From Aphanomyces cochlioides (taxonomy: Eukaryota; Oomycota; Saprolegniomycetes; Saprolegniales; Verrucalvaceae), in contig JAHQRK010000016.1 in the NCBI GenBank assembly GCA_019828595.1, positions 1,488,001 through 1,552,000 on the forward strand: 64,000 nucleotides of DNA, in the 5' to 3' direction. Both the position numbers and the translations under genes were made by a program. Shown piece by piece: positions 34,701 to 45,306 of this stretch. The notes beneath the pieces were generated by a model. It worked only from the letters and a program-made list of their open reading frames with translations, did not search any database and was not told the DNA's origin. Each line of letters opens with the position of its first letter. Position 1 is the stretch's first letter.

Positions 34701-35762
34701 GATGTTCCCCTTTGGCACAACTCGTATCTGCCTGGACTCGAAGACCTATACGATCAGTGCTCTACATCGACGCAAGACCAAGCCAATGTATTGGCTTCGC
34801 TTCACATCACGAAGTTGTCGCATTTGTTGACTCCGTGTCAGCGAGTTTGGCCAGCTTCGATCTTGTTCGACAAAATCAACCGTGCCTGCCGCCAAGCCAA
34901 TTTTGTCCCTCCAACGAAACAATGGATCTCAATCTTGGTGACCAAGTTATCACGATTGTTTGAGATTGTTTCTGAAGAGGATGCTCCCGTGTTCCACTTG
35001 CCGACGCCAAGCTCTGAATGGATGGAATGGCACTGGATGATTCACCCTGACTCGAGTCCGATCTTGTTGGCGCTTGCGACTTCGAAATCGGCTAAGATCA
35101 GAGCTTCTCCAGCTATCAGCTCGTCCATTCTTCCTACCAAGCATCTCAACCTGCCATCCAACTTTTACGAAGACCCCAAGCGCCTTACCCAACTTGCCGC
35201 CTTCCTCCAACCCGACCACATTCTCCCTCGATATGGAGAGTTCATTTTCAAGACCCTTCTCCGCGCCAACGCCATGCAATATCTGTTTCAGTACCAAGAC
35301 CCCAAGCCGACGTGTGTCTTCTGTCGTGTCAATGAGACGTACGAGCATTTCTTGTTCTCTTGTGGATATGGTCAATCTGTTTGGTATTCCTTCAAGACAA
35401 TCCAGCGACTGCTCGAGTGTTCCTTTCCGTCAACGTGTCTGGAAATGTTCTACGAGACGCCCAAGCCGTCCGATGGATACTACATCCGTGGCTATCTGAA
35501 GATCTGGCCGATTGTCCGAGCCTGCGTGTATTATCAAATATGGCTCCAACGTGCCGATCGCACCTTTCGACCCGACCTCACAGCGAAGAGTCCGATGGAA
35601 GTTGCCATTCATGCTGCCTCTTTGATCAAGCTACATCTACAACAGCTCCTGGTTGATCTCCCTCTCAAGAAGGGATACACCAAGGTATTCAATGTGCTCA
35701 AGCATCTATCTTCGGACCCCTGGTTACGTCAACACACCATTCCTGACAGTGTCGTTTCATGA
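31707..35762 (+). CDS. LINE ORF2 polyprotein: endonuclease + reverse transcriptase (copy F)
   Basis: Complete 1351-aa ORF2. Endonuclease (SLNTNGF, QET, GGDFN, RLDYIF, ADH), reverse transcriptase (KNYRPISLLN, FEKAFDRVDH, RGVLQGDPLSP, YFADD) and the zinc motif are all intact. Private changes include HFVSPVPTP in place of HFMSPVPTP, QTLHHGSG in place of QTLRHGSG, and VWYSFKTIQ, the last shared with N. The preceding stop of ORF1 lies in the same frame, as in A. ORF1 is truncated, so F is not autonomous. Confidence 0.93.
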   Translation: MIDNNFSDVPTELVDWDPQIISLNTNGFSNSHRYILDKLSSVHDVSFIQETRFRTPSLHDRVAFHWQRITNHEGSLFFEEPIYPEVSTSPATGGLATLIHPHSPLKNATQVPHDNSVLRGRYLQVRCTLGPLTVVLHNIYAPAAFQQRASYFEELPRDFPPHALHIVGGDFNCTLNKDLDSLRPSTSTMAGTLQLEQWMHSLSLVDLFRRQNPVARTFTSPTLTNRLDYIFCSSTLAGLRHWKATHMPHVPQADHVACRIITKRQTLHHGSGSWKAPTWLLRLPRAAEIVHGCLDRFLDKSPTFHNISKAYDILVNDIRSQLKEFHSQRLEKQRLPLKKLAVEIASLLQVPNMRQDAVLVDRVRDLQKQIHELQDRDKQFRQDQAFQLHLYKAERSSKFHFVSPVPTPLKKTVFKELVDVNGNVVSNQQGMSDVLVDYYKDLFAAPEVQRSGDEVSSFLTPLTRHKQLPEQAQKELSAPLRANEFYHAIRHSSSNSAPGPNALPFEVLKLAPHKWSLVLELLFTHQLHSHPRLTPMQLVSTLVLLHKKGPKSQAKNYRPISLLNTDVKILTSILAYRLQRHIRHIIHPDQQGFIRRSNIQTNIARLDDMLHHIKLHSPSSMVALLDFEKAFDRVDHAYLLRVLRHYGFPETFVDMVRVLYSGRKSRILVNGFLSKPVHISRGVLQGDPLSPLLFVIALEPMCQLLRQHSNYGIKCGDRYHTGSYFADDSQLYAANETCLHRQLALVQTFCDKSGFRLNVDKTQILTYSQLNGNLASLQVTSDSPVKALGILVAPNLSPLARFNYVFEKFVARLSLWLYKARTMAGKVTILHSICLPVLWYQLAFVPADKDLAKKIDKAMLQFMHGEEINPSSSVHGLRLIKKEILFMPKKSGGLGLHHALALWQQHNRSVMIRCIQAITTPPRKSAMSAWITPGYTLLEKAFHPWGSPRDLLLANGSSAFIRQLYKNPNITPMWKALLSSWFESRWTPYGCPNHISSLDVPLWHNSYLPGLEDLYDQCSTSTQDQANVLASLHITKLSHLLTPCQRVWPASILFDKINRACRQANFVPPTKQWISILVTKLSRLFEIVSEEDAPVFHLPTPSSEWMEWHWMIHPDSSPILLALATSKSAKIRASPAISSSILPTKHLNLPSNFYEDPKRLTQLAAFLQPDHILPRYGEFIFKTLLRANAMQYLFQYQDPKPTCVFCRVNETYEHFLFSCGYGQSVWYSFKTIQRLLECSFPSTCLEMFYETPKPSDGYYIRGYLKIWPIVRACVYYQIWLQRADRTFRPDLTAKSPMEVAIHAASLIKLHLQQLLVDLPLKKGYTKVFNVLKHLSSDPWLRQHTIPDSVVS

Positions 35763-35908
35763 GAGAGCTGACGGCTCACTCACTTCATCTCCTGTTCAAT
35801 GACCACTTTGCCATATTCTGTTTTCCAAGTTCTATTTATACAGTACGAGGCAAATTAGTAAGTCATTAGGGCCTTTGCTCAAAAATAAGGTTAATACAAC
35901 TCATTTAA

Positions 35909-36245
35909 CCGACCTCACAGCGAAGAGTCCGATGGAAGTTGCCATTCATGCTGCCTCTTTGATCAAGCTACATCTACAACAGCTCCTGGTTGATCTCCCT
36001 CTCAAGAAGGGATACACCAAGGTATTCAATGTGCTCAAGCATCTATCTTCGGACCCCTGGTTACGTCAACACGCCATTCCTGACAGCGTCGTTTCATGAG
36101 TGAGCTAACGGCTCACTCACTTCATCTCCTGTTCAATGACCACTTTGCCATATTCTGTTTTCCAAGTTCTATTTATACAGTACGAGGCAAATTAGTAAGT
36201 CATTAGGGCCTTTGCTCAAAAATAAGGTTAATACAACTCATTTAA
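35909..36245 (+). mobile_element. LINE copy S8, right part
   Basis: Resumes at CCGACCTCACAGCG after F and continues to the ORF2 stop (36099) and 3' end. Joined with 30582-31080, less one duplicated 14-mer, it restores a normal ~822-bp S copy. Confidence 0.92.
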
Positions 36246-36424
36246 CCACTTTTTCTCCACTTTTGGTACCCACGTGCCACATGCACATCTCGACCCCATC
36301 GAGATACCCACTCGCCACGTCTGGCATGTTTGAAAGGTGTCATGCTCGTGTGGTGGACGACCAAGCATCAACTTGGTCCGAAATCAACACGCGAGAGTCC
36401 CAAGCATACCCCACAAAATGCATC
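36246..36424 (+). repeat. Satellite block 11
   Basis: Nearly one 185-bp-type monomer, interrupted at CCACAAAATGCATC (36411-36424) by the next stub. Confidence 0.88.
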
Positions 36425-36598
36425 ACGCCATTCCTGACAGCGTCGTTTCATGAGTGAGCTGACGGCTCACCACTTCATCTCCTGTTCAATGACCACTTTG
36501 CCATATTCTGTTTTCCAAGTTCTATTTATACAGTACGAGGCAAATTAGTAAGTCATTAGGGCCTTTGCTCAAAAATAAGGTTAATACAACTCATTTAA
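36425..36598 (+). mobile_element. 174-bp LINE stub
   Basis: Contains the last nine codons of ORF2 and the 3' UTR. Target-site duplication CCACAAAATGCATC (14 bp; 36411-36424 and 36599-36612). Its UTR has the GAGCTGACGGCTCACCAC form found in A, G and S9. Confidence 0.92.
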
Positions 36599-37780
36599 CC
36601 ACAAAATGCATCTCGATGCCACTTTTTCTCCACTTTTGGTACCCACGTGCCACATGCACATCTCGACCCCATCGAGATACCCACTCGCCACGTCTGGCAT
36701 GTTTGAAAGGTGTCATGCTCGTGTGGTGGACGACCAAGCATCAACTTGGTCCGAAATCAACACGCGAGAGTCCCAAGCATACCCCACAAAATGCATCTCG
36801 ATGCCACTTTTTCTCCACTTTTGGTACCCACGTGCCACATGCACATCTCGACCCCATCGAGATACCCACTCGCCACGTCTGGCATGTTTGAAAGGTGTCA
36901 TGCTCGTGTGGTGGACGACCAAGCATCAACTTGGTCCGAAATCAACACGCGAGAGTCCCAAGCATACCCCACAAAATGCATCTCGATGCCACTTTTTCTC
37001 CACTTTTGGTACCCACGTGCCACATGCATATCTCGACCCCATCGAGATACCCACTCGCCACGTCTGGCATGTTTGAAAGGTGTCATGCTCGTGTGGTGGA
37101 CGACCAAGCATCAACTTGGTCCGAAATCAACACGCGAGAGTCCCAAGCATACCCCACAAAATGCATCTCGATGCCACTTTTTCTCCACTTTTGGTACCCA
37201 CGTGCCACATGCATATCTCGACCCCATCGAGATACCCACTCGCCACGTCTGGCATGTTTGAAAGTGCTCGTGTGGTGGACGACCAAGCATCAACTTGGTC
37301 CGAAATCAACACGCGAGAGTCCCAAGCATACCCCACAAAATGCATCTCGATGCCACTTTTTCTCCACTTTTGGTACCCACGTGCCACATGCACATCTCGA
37401 CCCCATCGAGATACCCACTCGCCACGTCTGGCATGTTTGAAAGTGCTCGTGTGGTGGACGACCAAGCATCAACTTGGTCCGAAATCAACACGCGATAGTC
37501 CCAAGCATACCCCACAAAATGCATCTCGATGCCACTTTTTCTCCACTTTTGGTACCCACGTGCCACATGCATATCTCGACCCCATCGAGATACCCACTCG
37601 CCACGTCTGGCATGTTTGAAAGATGTCATGCTCGTGTGGTGGACGACCAAGCATCAACTTGGTCCGAAATCAACACGCGAGAGTCCCAAGCATACCCCAC
37701 AAAATGCATCTCGATGCCACTTTTTCTCCACTTTTGGTACCCACGTGCCACATGCATATCTCGACCCCATCGAGATACCC
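36599..37780 (+). repeat. Satellite block 12
   Basis: Six to seven monomers of 185 and 179 bp, several of the 185-bp type in succession, running to the insertion point of G at CCCATCGAGATACCC (37766-37780). One monomer has GATGTCATG in place of GGTGTCATG. Confidence 0.92.
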
Positions 37781-37844
37781 TAAACTTCCGAATTTGCCTC
37801 GTACCCCTCAAGTCAAGAAGTTATCAAGTGCCGCCGCGCTCAAA

Positions 37845-40800
37845 ATGTCCAACGCCAACAGCTGTTCCGAGCTCCGTGAGACCAACACTCACGGAGTCAC
37901 CATCATTCCAGGTATTGTATCACCTCACCCACTTTCGTCGTCCAATCAGGATGGCGGAAGTGGTGTGAGTAATGTCTCTACACCTAACCCTAGGGCCGAA
38001 GTGGAGGTCGAGTTCGACCCCAACAGCGTCTCTGGAGACCAATCTGCGTCTCGCTCCACCAGCGCTTCACCTGGTGCTCCACTCGCCGGAGTTCCAGGGG
38101 GGTCAACCTCAGTGGGTCAGTGGTTGACCCCCAGACCACTGTCGTTAACTTGTCTAGCGAAGCCCTCACTCAGGAGGGCGAACCACTGGGGCCTTGTGCC
38201 TGTGGTGGCTGCTTCCCTGGACTCCAATTGGAGTCGATCCCCAGTGAAGGCGGCGAGAAAACGGGGTCCATGCCAGCCCTAGAGGCTACGAGGGCCCCCC
38301 TATGGGCACACCCTGCGGTTCTGTCTACTTCCCCCCAGGGGCCTCTTCGGAGGGGCGGGGGCGGTATCCCGATTTGGGTTCTCGCCGGAGCAATGGTGTA
38401 CCCCAGTCACCGTGCTGCGGGGATGGCATGGATTCCCCTTCTACCCCTGTCACTGGGGGTCTGGCCCCGGCCTTTCTCGTGACCAATGGGACTGAGCCAG
38501 CAGCCACCAACCGCGTCGCCCCCTGTGCTGAGCCTCCTAGAACGGGAGAGGAAGAAGAAAAATCTCAAGAGGACGTGGATATGGTCTCTGGAGACGCCGA
38601 GGGGAAGGATTCTACTGAAACCGAGGCCTTAACCGACGAGGGAAATACTCAAATTCACTCTGAGGTTGATGGGTCAGGCGACATTAACGGCCAAGCGAAG
38701 TCGTGTGATACTCCTGGAGAAGTTATTCAAGAGGAACAATCGACAAACAATGACAATGACCAGTCAAATCAAGACATTGTCGACAAATCCGTTGCTCAAG
38801 GAAATGGCGCTGTTGATCCTCCTACCGCGGCAGACAAAATACAAGGCGATCAAGAGCAACAAAACGCTGAAAGGGCCAATCCATGGACGCAAAAGACTCC
38901 CGGCAAGGATTCAGCTTCGTCCAAGAAAGATTCCAAGCAAGGCAATGCCCCCAAAGGCGCGAAACATCGCAACACTGGTGCTCATGCTATTGCCGATGAC
39001 GATATTGCGCGATGCGAGGCCATGGCGGACGCATTCTACAAAGACTCTGGTGACATGGACGCCTTCATTGAAAACATTTTGCTCACCCCCCAGTCCCAAG
39101 TGTACGAGCTCACAGTCAAGTTGGGCGAAGCCTACAAGGACTGGTCCGAAAAAGTCATCTGCGATCAATTTGTCAAGGAAAATCCTGGTTCGTTATGGGG
39201 CTCCAAATTTCCGAACATTTTGATCCACAAGAAGAACCCACAGACCATTGTGATCTCAAGTTACAACTTGTCTACGTGCGTGGAAATGGGAGGCACAACG
39301 TTTCGACTTGGTGGCAAAGACTTCCTGGTTCCCAAATACTCGCGTTATGGCAACAACTACTACGTTACGTTCAACAAGGTCAGTCACCCTTCGATGGCCA
39401 AGGCAATTGTCAAGAAAATGGCTGCATTGACCAAGTCAGTGATAGCAGCATTCAACCCTACTGCTGGTCAGAACATCAAGTCGCCGCATTTGAGAGTCAT
39501 TTTCAAGTCGTCTGCGCCTCCTGCAGTGCTGGTGCCAAAATCCGGCGACGCACTACGCGAAATCACCATTACGGATCCGTCGGGTCAGCCTTTTGTCGTC
39601 GTGTTTCAGCACAAGATCGCTGCTCTGAACAAGACATTGCCTCCGTCGATTGTTTCACGACGTGCAGAGGCCAAGGCTGAAAAAGCGAAGGCAAAAGCGG
39701 CCAAGGCAGCGGCAAAATCTCCTCCGTCAGGAGAAAAAGAACCTGAACCTGATGGAGACGATCATGATCAAGACCCTGGAACAAATGCGGAAGGCAAGGC
39801 CGACTCAACTGAGGCATCTGAAGATGGTCAAGATGAACAACCACAGCCAACAGCTCCTTCTCATGGCTCTGATGTCGATATGTCTGGTGACAGCGATCCC
39901 CCTAACAACAATGGACAAGACAAACAACAAGAAGATGTGGAAATGTCTACCAACGAATCGCCCGCTCTTGCTCCACCAAGTGAGCAGCCCAAGAACTCGC
40001 TGGACCTTCAATTGGTAACGGGCTACCGGTCTGGACCAGCTCCAAAACGTACTTTGCCTTCGTCCCCACGTTTGGATCCCCTGCCGACATCCAACCGTTT
40101 TCATATCCTCGAAGAAGACGACGTGGAACTCTCGTTTGAAGACTTTGCAGTGCCTCGAATTGTATTGGAAGATTCAAGTGCGCCACGCCCGAAAAAGACC
40201 AAAGGCAAAGCGAAGAAACAACGACTTAACAAGTCTGCTGCAGCCCACCTCGAATTGGCGAAGAAGATCATTCGAGATAAGAAAGTCGAAGGCAGTATCA
40301 CCGAATGTCAACGCATTTTGCGAGATGATCCTCAGCTCGTTGCACATGCTATGTACGCACAAGATGAAGACCTCAGTTTGTTTCAGTCACTTGTTGCAAC
40401 CAAGACTATTGAGCGCAAGATGGCTTTGTTAAAAGCTCAAGGCAAGCCTCACAACTACAAACATCACGTCAACTTCATGGCTCAATACAAGATTCACCCG
40501 TCAGAAATCTTGGAAGAATTGACCACGGACATACCAGAGATCAAGCGCATCCTCTTTGCACTTGCTACGATTGACTTATTCCTCTCAAATCGGGCCCCAG
40601 ACCTCTACACAAACTCGGAGGCACTGACTGTTCTATTGAACCAAGAAGCAACAAGATTGCCTGACACCAACTGCTTGACGGACTGGTCGCTGTTTGCTTT
40701 GATCGAAAACTTCAGCGACAATCTCGAGAAGTTCACTTTGCCGGCTCCCGTCTTGTCGGCCATCTCGATGCTCAAAAGCATCACCAACAATTACCACATC

Positions 40801-40881
40801 GACGAGCTCTGCAGCAAAGCTCACCACTCCATGAACGCCGACGAAATTGATCCCCTCGATTTGGAGGACGATCAACTCTAA
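37845..40881 (+). pseudogene. ORF1 of copy G with two 1-bp frameshifts
   Basis: ATG at 37845 (CTCAAAATGTCC), stop TAA at 40879-40881. Relative to H and I, a G7 run is G6 (38097-38102) and a C7 run is C6 (38295-38300). The first shift leads to a stop at 38282. From about 38302 the correct frame is open to the end (859 codons). The protein would otherwise match H ORF1. Because both lesions are homopolymer length changes they could be sequencing errors, in which case G would be fully intact. Confidence 0.8.
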
Positions 40882-40959
40882 GGCTTCTATCCCCTGCTTC
40901 AATCCATTTCAACCTCCCCTCTCACCCCTCCATTCTACTCATTTTCATCTGTACTCGTG

Positions 40960-43900
40960 ATGATTGACAACAACTTCTCCGATGTCCCAACTGAACTCGT
41001 GGACTGGGACCCACAAATCATCTCCCTCAACACCAATGGCTTCTCCAACAGTCATCGGTACATCCTCGACAAACTATCAAGTGTTCACGACGTTTCCTTT
41101 ATCCAAGAAACCCGTTTCCGCACGCCAAGTCTCCACGACCGTGTTGCGTTCCATTGGCAACGCATCACAAACCACGAAGGCTCTTTGTTCTTTGAAGAGC
41201 CTATTTACCCTGAAGTATCCACGTCGCCAGCCACTGGAGGTCTGGCTACGTTGATACATCCTCACTCTCCTTTGAAGAACGCCACTCAAGTCCCTCATGA
41301 CAACTCAGTGCTTCGTGGTCGTTATCTACAAGTGCGATGTACTCTGGGTCCACTGACAGTCGTTCTCCACAATATCTATGCGCCGGCAGCCTTCCAAGAA
41401 CGAGCAAGTTACTTCGAAGAATTGCCACGCGACTTTCCTCCACATGCGCTCCACATTGTTGGAGGAGATTTCAACTGCACTCTCAACAAAGATTTGGATT
41501 CGTTGAGACCCAGTACCTCCACCATGGCCGGCACCCTTCAACTGGAACAATGGATGCACAGTTTGTCTCTGGTGGATCTGTTTCGCCGTCAAAACCCCGT
41601 GGCACGAGCCTTCACAAGTCCCACACTCACCAACCGACTCGACTACATCTTTTGTTCGTCCACCTTGGCGGGTCTTCGTCATTGGAAGGCGACGCACATG
41701 CCACACGTTCCACAGGCTGACCACGTGGCTTGTCGTATCATCACAAAGCGTCAAACATTGCGCCATGGCTCTGGATCATGGAAAGCTCCAACTTGGCTAC
41801 TTCGTCTACCACGAGCGGCCGAGATTGTTCATGGATGTCTGGATCGATTTTTGGACAAGTCTCCAACATTCCACAATATCTCCAAGGCCTACGACATACT
41901 GGTCAATGATATCCGCTCCCAACTCAAAGAATTCCATTCTCAACGATTGGAGAAACAACGTCTGCCGTTGAAGAAGTTAGCTGTCGAGATCGCTTCGCTT
42001 TTGCAAGTCCCCAACATGCGTCAAGATGCAGTGCTGGTGGATCGAGTGCGAGACCTTCAAAAGCAAATTCACGAGCTGCAAGATCGAGACAAGCAGTTTC
42101 GTCAAGACCAGGCGTTCCAACTTCACTTGTACAAAGCAGAGCGCTCGTCCAAGTTCCACTTCATGTCCCCTGTCCCTACCCCCTTGAAGAAGACAGTCTT
42201 CAAAGAGTTGGTGGATGTCAATGGAAATGTTGTCTCCAATCAACAAGGCATGTCTGACGTCCTGGTCGACTACTACAAGGACTTGTTTGCAGCTCCCGAG
42301 GTGCAGCGATCTGGAGACGAAGTGTCGTCATTTCTGACCCCATTGACTCGACACAAGCAACTGCCAGAGCAAGCCCAGAAAGAGCTGTCGGCTCCCTTGC
42401 GCGCCAACGAGTTCTATCATGCTATTCGACACAGCAGTTCGAACTCAGCGCCAGGTCCCAACGCTCTGCCATTCGAAGTCCTCAAACTTGCACCTCACAA
42501 GTGGTCGTTGGTATTGGAGCTGCTATTCACACACCAGCTCCATTCTCACCCTCGCTTGACTCCCATGCAACTTGTCAGTACGCTGGTGTTGCTGCACAAG
42601 AAAGGCCCCAAGTCACAGGCCAAGAACTATCGGCCCATTAGCCTACTCAACACGGATGTGAAAATCCTGACGAGTATTCTGGCTTATCGACTCCAGCGCC
42701 ACATTCGACACATCATCCACCCGGACCAGCAAGGCTTTATCCGTCGAAGCAATATCCAAACCAATATTGCACGACTGGATGACATGCTGCACCACATCAA
42801 ACTACACAGTCCGTCCTCGATGGTGGCACTGCTTGACTTTGAGAAAGCTTTTGATCGCGTGGACCACGCGTACTTGCTCCGCGTCCTCCGTCACTATGGC
42901 TTTCCCGAAACCTTTGTTGACATGGTTCGCGTACTGTACTCGGGCCGCAAGTCTCGCATCTTGGTGAACGGCTTCTTGTCCAATCCAGTTCACATCTCAC
43001 GCGGTGTGTTGCAAGGTGATCCACTGTCGCCACTTCTGTTTGTGATCGCTTTGGAACCGATGTGCCAACTCCTACGGCAACACTCCAACTATGGCATCAA
43101 GTGTGGGGATCGCTACCACACTGGGAGTTACTTTGCCGACGACTCGCAACTCTATGCGGCAAATGAGACGTGCCTCCACCGGCAGCTTGCATTGGTTCAA
43201 ACCTTTTGCGACAAGTCTGGTTTCCGACTCAACGTAGACAAGACCCAAATTCTGACCTACAGCCAGTTGAATGGGAACCTTGCCTCACTACAAGTTACTT
43301 CCGACAGTCCCGTGAAGGCTCTTGGTATCTTGGTTGCGCCCAATCTTTCTCCATTGGCACGTTTCAATTACGTGTTTGAGAAGTTTGTGGCTCGCTTGTC
43401 TTTGTGGCTCTACAAGGCTCGAACCATGGCCGGAAAAGTCACTATCCTGCACAGCATATGTCTGCCTGTGTTATGGTACCAACTGGCTTTTGTCCCTGCC
43501 GACAAAGACCTGGCCAAAAAGATCGACAAGGCCATGCTTCAATTTATGCATGGTGAAGAAATCAACCCATCCTCCTCTGTCCATGGCCTCCGTTTGATCA
43601 AAAAGGAGATCCTATTCATGCCGAAGAAGTCCGGTGGCTTAGGCCTGCACCATGCACTTGCTTTATGGCAACAACACAACCGCTCTGTCATGATCAGATG
43701 CATTCAAGCCATCACCACCCCACCCCGCAAGTCTGCCATGTCCGCCTGGATTACGCCGGGCTATACTCTCCTCGAGAAGGCTTTTCATCCATGGGGTTCC
43801 CCCCGAGATCTCCTCTTGGCAAATGGCTCTTCTGCATTCATCAGACAACTGTACAAGAATCCCAATATCACTCCAATGTGGAAAGCCTTATTGAGTAGCT

Positions 43901-45015
43901 GGTTTGAATCCCGCTGGACTCCGTACGGCTGTCCAAATCACATCTCATCTTTGGATGTTCCCCTTTGGCACAACTCGTATCTGCCTGGACTCGAAGACCT
44001 ATACGATCAGTGCTCTACATCGACGCAAGACCAAGCCAATGTATTGGCTTCGCTTCACATCACGAAGTTGTCGCATTTGTTGACTCCGTGTCAGCGAGTT
44101 TGGCCAGCTTCGATCTTGTTCGACAAAATCAACCGTGCCTGCCGCCAAGCCAATTTTGTCCCTCCAACGAAACAATGGATCTCAATCTTGGTGACCAAGT
44201 TATCACGATTGTTTGAGATTGTTTCTGAAGAGGATGCTCCCGTGTTCCACTTGCCGACGCCAAGCTCTGAATGGATGGAATGGCACTGGATGATTCACCC
44301 TGACTCGAGTCCGATCTTGTTGGCGTTTGCGACTTCGAAATCGGCTAAGATCAGAGCTTCTCCAGCTGCCAGCTCGTCCATTCTTCCTACCAAGCATCTC
44401 AACCTGCCATCCAACTTTTACGAAGACCCCAAGCGCCTTACCCAACTTGCCGCCTTCCTCCAACCCGACCACATCCTCCCTCGATATGGAGAGTTCATTT
44501 TCAAGACCCTTCTCCGCGCCAACGCCATGCAATATCTGTTTCAGTACCAAGACCCCAAGCCGACGTGTGTCTTCTGTCGTGTCAATGAGACGTACGAGCA
44601 TTTCCTGTTCTCTTGTGGATATGGTCAATCTGTTTGGTATTTCTTCAAGGCGATCCAGCGACTGCTCGAGTGTTCCTTTCCGTCCACGTGTCTGGAAATG
44701 TTCTACGAGACGCCCCAGCCGTCCGATGGATACTACATCCGTGGCTATCTGAAGATCTGGCCGATTGTCCGAGCCTGCGTGTATTATCAAATATGGCTCC
44801 AACGTGCCGATCGCACCTTTCGACCCGACCTCACAGCGAAGAGTCCGATGGAAGTTGCCATTCATGCTGCCTCTTTGATCAAGCTACATCTACAACAGCT
44901 CCTGGTTGATCTCCCTCTCAAGAAGGGATACACCAAGGTATTCAATGTGCTCAAGCATCTATCTTCGGACCCCTGGTTACGTCAACACGCCATTCCTGAC
45001 AGCGTCGTTTCATGA
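40960..45015 (+). CDS. LINE ORF2 polyprotein: endonuclease + reverse transcriptase (copy G)
   Basis: Complete 1351-aa ORF2 with all catalytic motifs (QET, GGDFN, RLDYIF, FEKAFDRVDH, RGVLQGDPLSP, YFADD) and the zinc motif. Private changes include FLSNPVHI before motif B (others FLSKPVHI), SPAASSSIL and YETPQPSDG near the C-terminus. ATG is preceded by GTG and by the 26-codon open spacer after ORF1. The ORF is complete, so this copy can be regarded as a potential protein source whatever the status of its ORF1. Confidence 0.93.
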   Translation: MIDNNFSDVPTELVDWDPQIISLNTNGFSNSHRYILDKLSSVHDVSFIQETRFRTPSLHDRVAFHWQRITNHEGSLFFEEPIYPEVSTSPATGGLATLIHPHSPLKNATQVPHDNSVLRGRYLQVRCTLGPLTVVLHNIYAPAAFQERASYFEELPRDFPPHALHIVGGDFNCTLNKDLDSLRPSTSTMAGTLQLEQWMHSLSLVDLFRRQNPVARAFTSPTLTNRLDYIFCSSTLAGLRHWKATHMPHVPQADHVACRIITKRQTLRHGSGSWKAPTWLLRLPRAAEIVHGCLDRFLDKSPTFHNISKAYDILVNDIRSQLKEFHSQRLEKQRLPLKKLAVEIASLLQVPNMRQDAVLVDRVRDLQKQIHELQDRDKQFRQDQAFQLHLYKAERSSKFHFMSPVPTPLKKTVFKELVDVNGNVVSNQQGMSDVLVDYYKDLFAAPEVQRSGDEVSSFLTPLTRHKQLPEQAQKELSAPLRANEFYHAIRHSSSNSAPGPNALPFEVLKLAPHKWSLVLELLFTHQLHSHPRLTPMQLVSTLVLLHKKGPKSQAKNYRPISLLNTDVKILTSILAYRLQRHIRHIIHPDQQGFIRRSNIQTNIARLDDMLHHIKLHSPSSMVALLDFEKAFDRVDHAYLLRVLRHYGFPETFVDMVRVLYSGRKSRILVNGFLSNPVHISRGVLQGDPLSPLLFVIALEPMCQLLRQHSNYGIKCGDRYHTGSYFADDSQLYAANETCLHRQLALVQTFCDKSGFRLNVDKTQILTYSQLNGNLASLQVTSDSPVKALGILVAPNLSPLARFNYVFEKFVARLSLWLYKARTMAGKVTILHSICLPVLWYQLAFVPADKDLAKKIDKAMLQFMHGEEINPSSSVHGLRLIKKEILFMPKKSGGLGLHHALALWQQHNRSVMIRCIQAITTPPRKSAMSAWITPGYTLLEKAFHPWGSPRDLLLANGSSAFIRQLYKNPNITPMWKALLSSWFESRWTPYGCPNHISSLDVPLWHNSYLPGLEDLYDQCSTSTQDQANVLASLHITKLSHLLTPCQRVWPASILFDKINRACRQANFVPPTKQWISILVTKLSRLFEIVSEEDAPVFHLPTPSSEWMEWHWMIHPDSSPILLAFATSKSAKIRASPAASSSILPTKHLNLPSNFYEDPKRLTQLAAFLQPDHILPRYGEFIFKTLLRANAMQYLFQYQDPKPTCVFCRVNETYEHFLFSCGYGQSVWYFFKAIQRLLECSFPSTCLEMFYETPQPSDGYYIRGYLKIWPIVRACVYYQIWLQRADRTFRPDLTAKSPMEVAIHAASLIKLHLQQLLVDLPLKKGYTKVFNVLKHLSSDPWLRQHAIPDSVVS

Positions 45016-45160
45016 GTGAGCTGACGGCTCACCACTTCATCTCCTGTTCAATGACCACTTTGCCATATTCTGTTTTCCAAGTTCTATTTATACAGTACGA
45101 GGCAAATTAGTAAGTCATTAGGGCCTTTGCTCAAAAATAAGGTTAATACAACTCATTTAA

Positions 45161-45306
45161 CCCATCGAGATACCCACTCGCCACGTCTGGCATGTTTGAA
45201 AGTGCTCGTGTGGTGGACGACCAAGCATCAACTTGGTCCGAAATCAACACGCGAGAGTCCCAAGCATACCCCACAAAATGCATCTCGATGCCACTTTTTC
45301 TCCACT
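45161..45306 (+). repeat. Satellite block 13 (partial monomer)
   Basis: Resumes at the right target-site copy of G and runs 146 bp to the S9 insertion point. Confidence 0.9.

Larger units (their letters stand above)
31081..35908 (+). mobile_element. 5'-truncated LINE copy F, nested in S8
   Basis: A 4828-bp insertion starting in ORF1 (AGCTCGTTGC) and ending with the family 3' terminus. Perfect 14-bp target-site duplication CCGACCTCACAGCG. Its hairpin is altered on the left arm (GAGAGAGC), as in the 171-bp stubs. The truncation point lies within 2 bp of the start of copy B. Confidence 0.93.
37781..45160 (+). mobile_element. Full-length LINE copy G (7380 bp)
   Basis: Inserted in satellite with a 15-bp target-site duplication, CCCATCGAGATACCC (37766-37780 and 45161-45175). 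The 5' end reads TAAACTTCCGAATTTG. The TAA(A) before CTTCCG is not found in H or I, so it is probably untemplated or from an alternative start. It contains 5' UTR, ORF1 (two frameshifts), an intact ORF2 and the 3' UTR. Confidence 0.93.
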
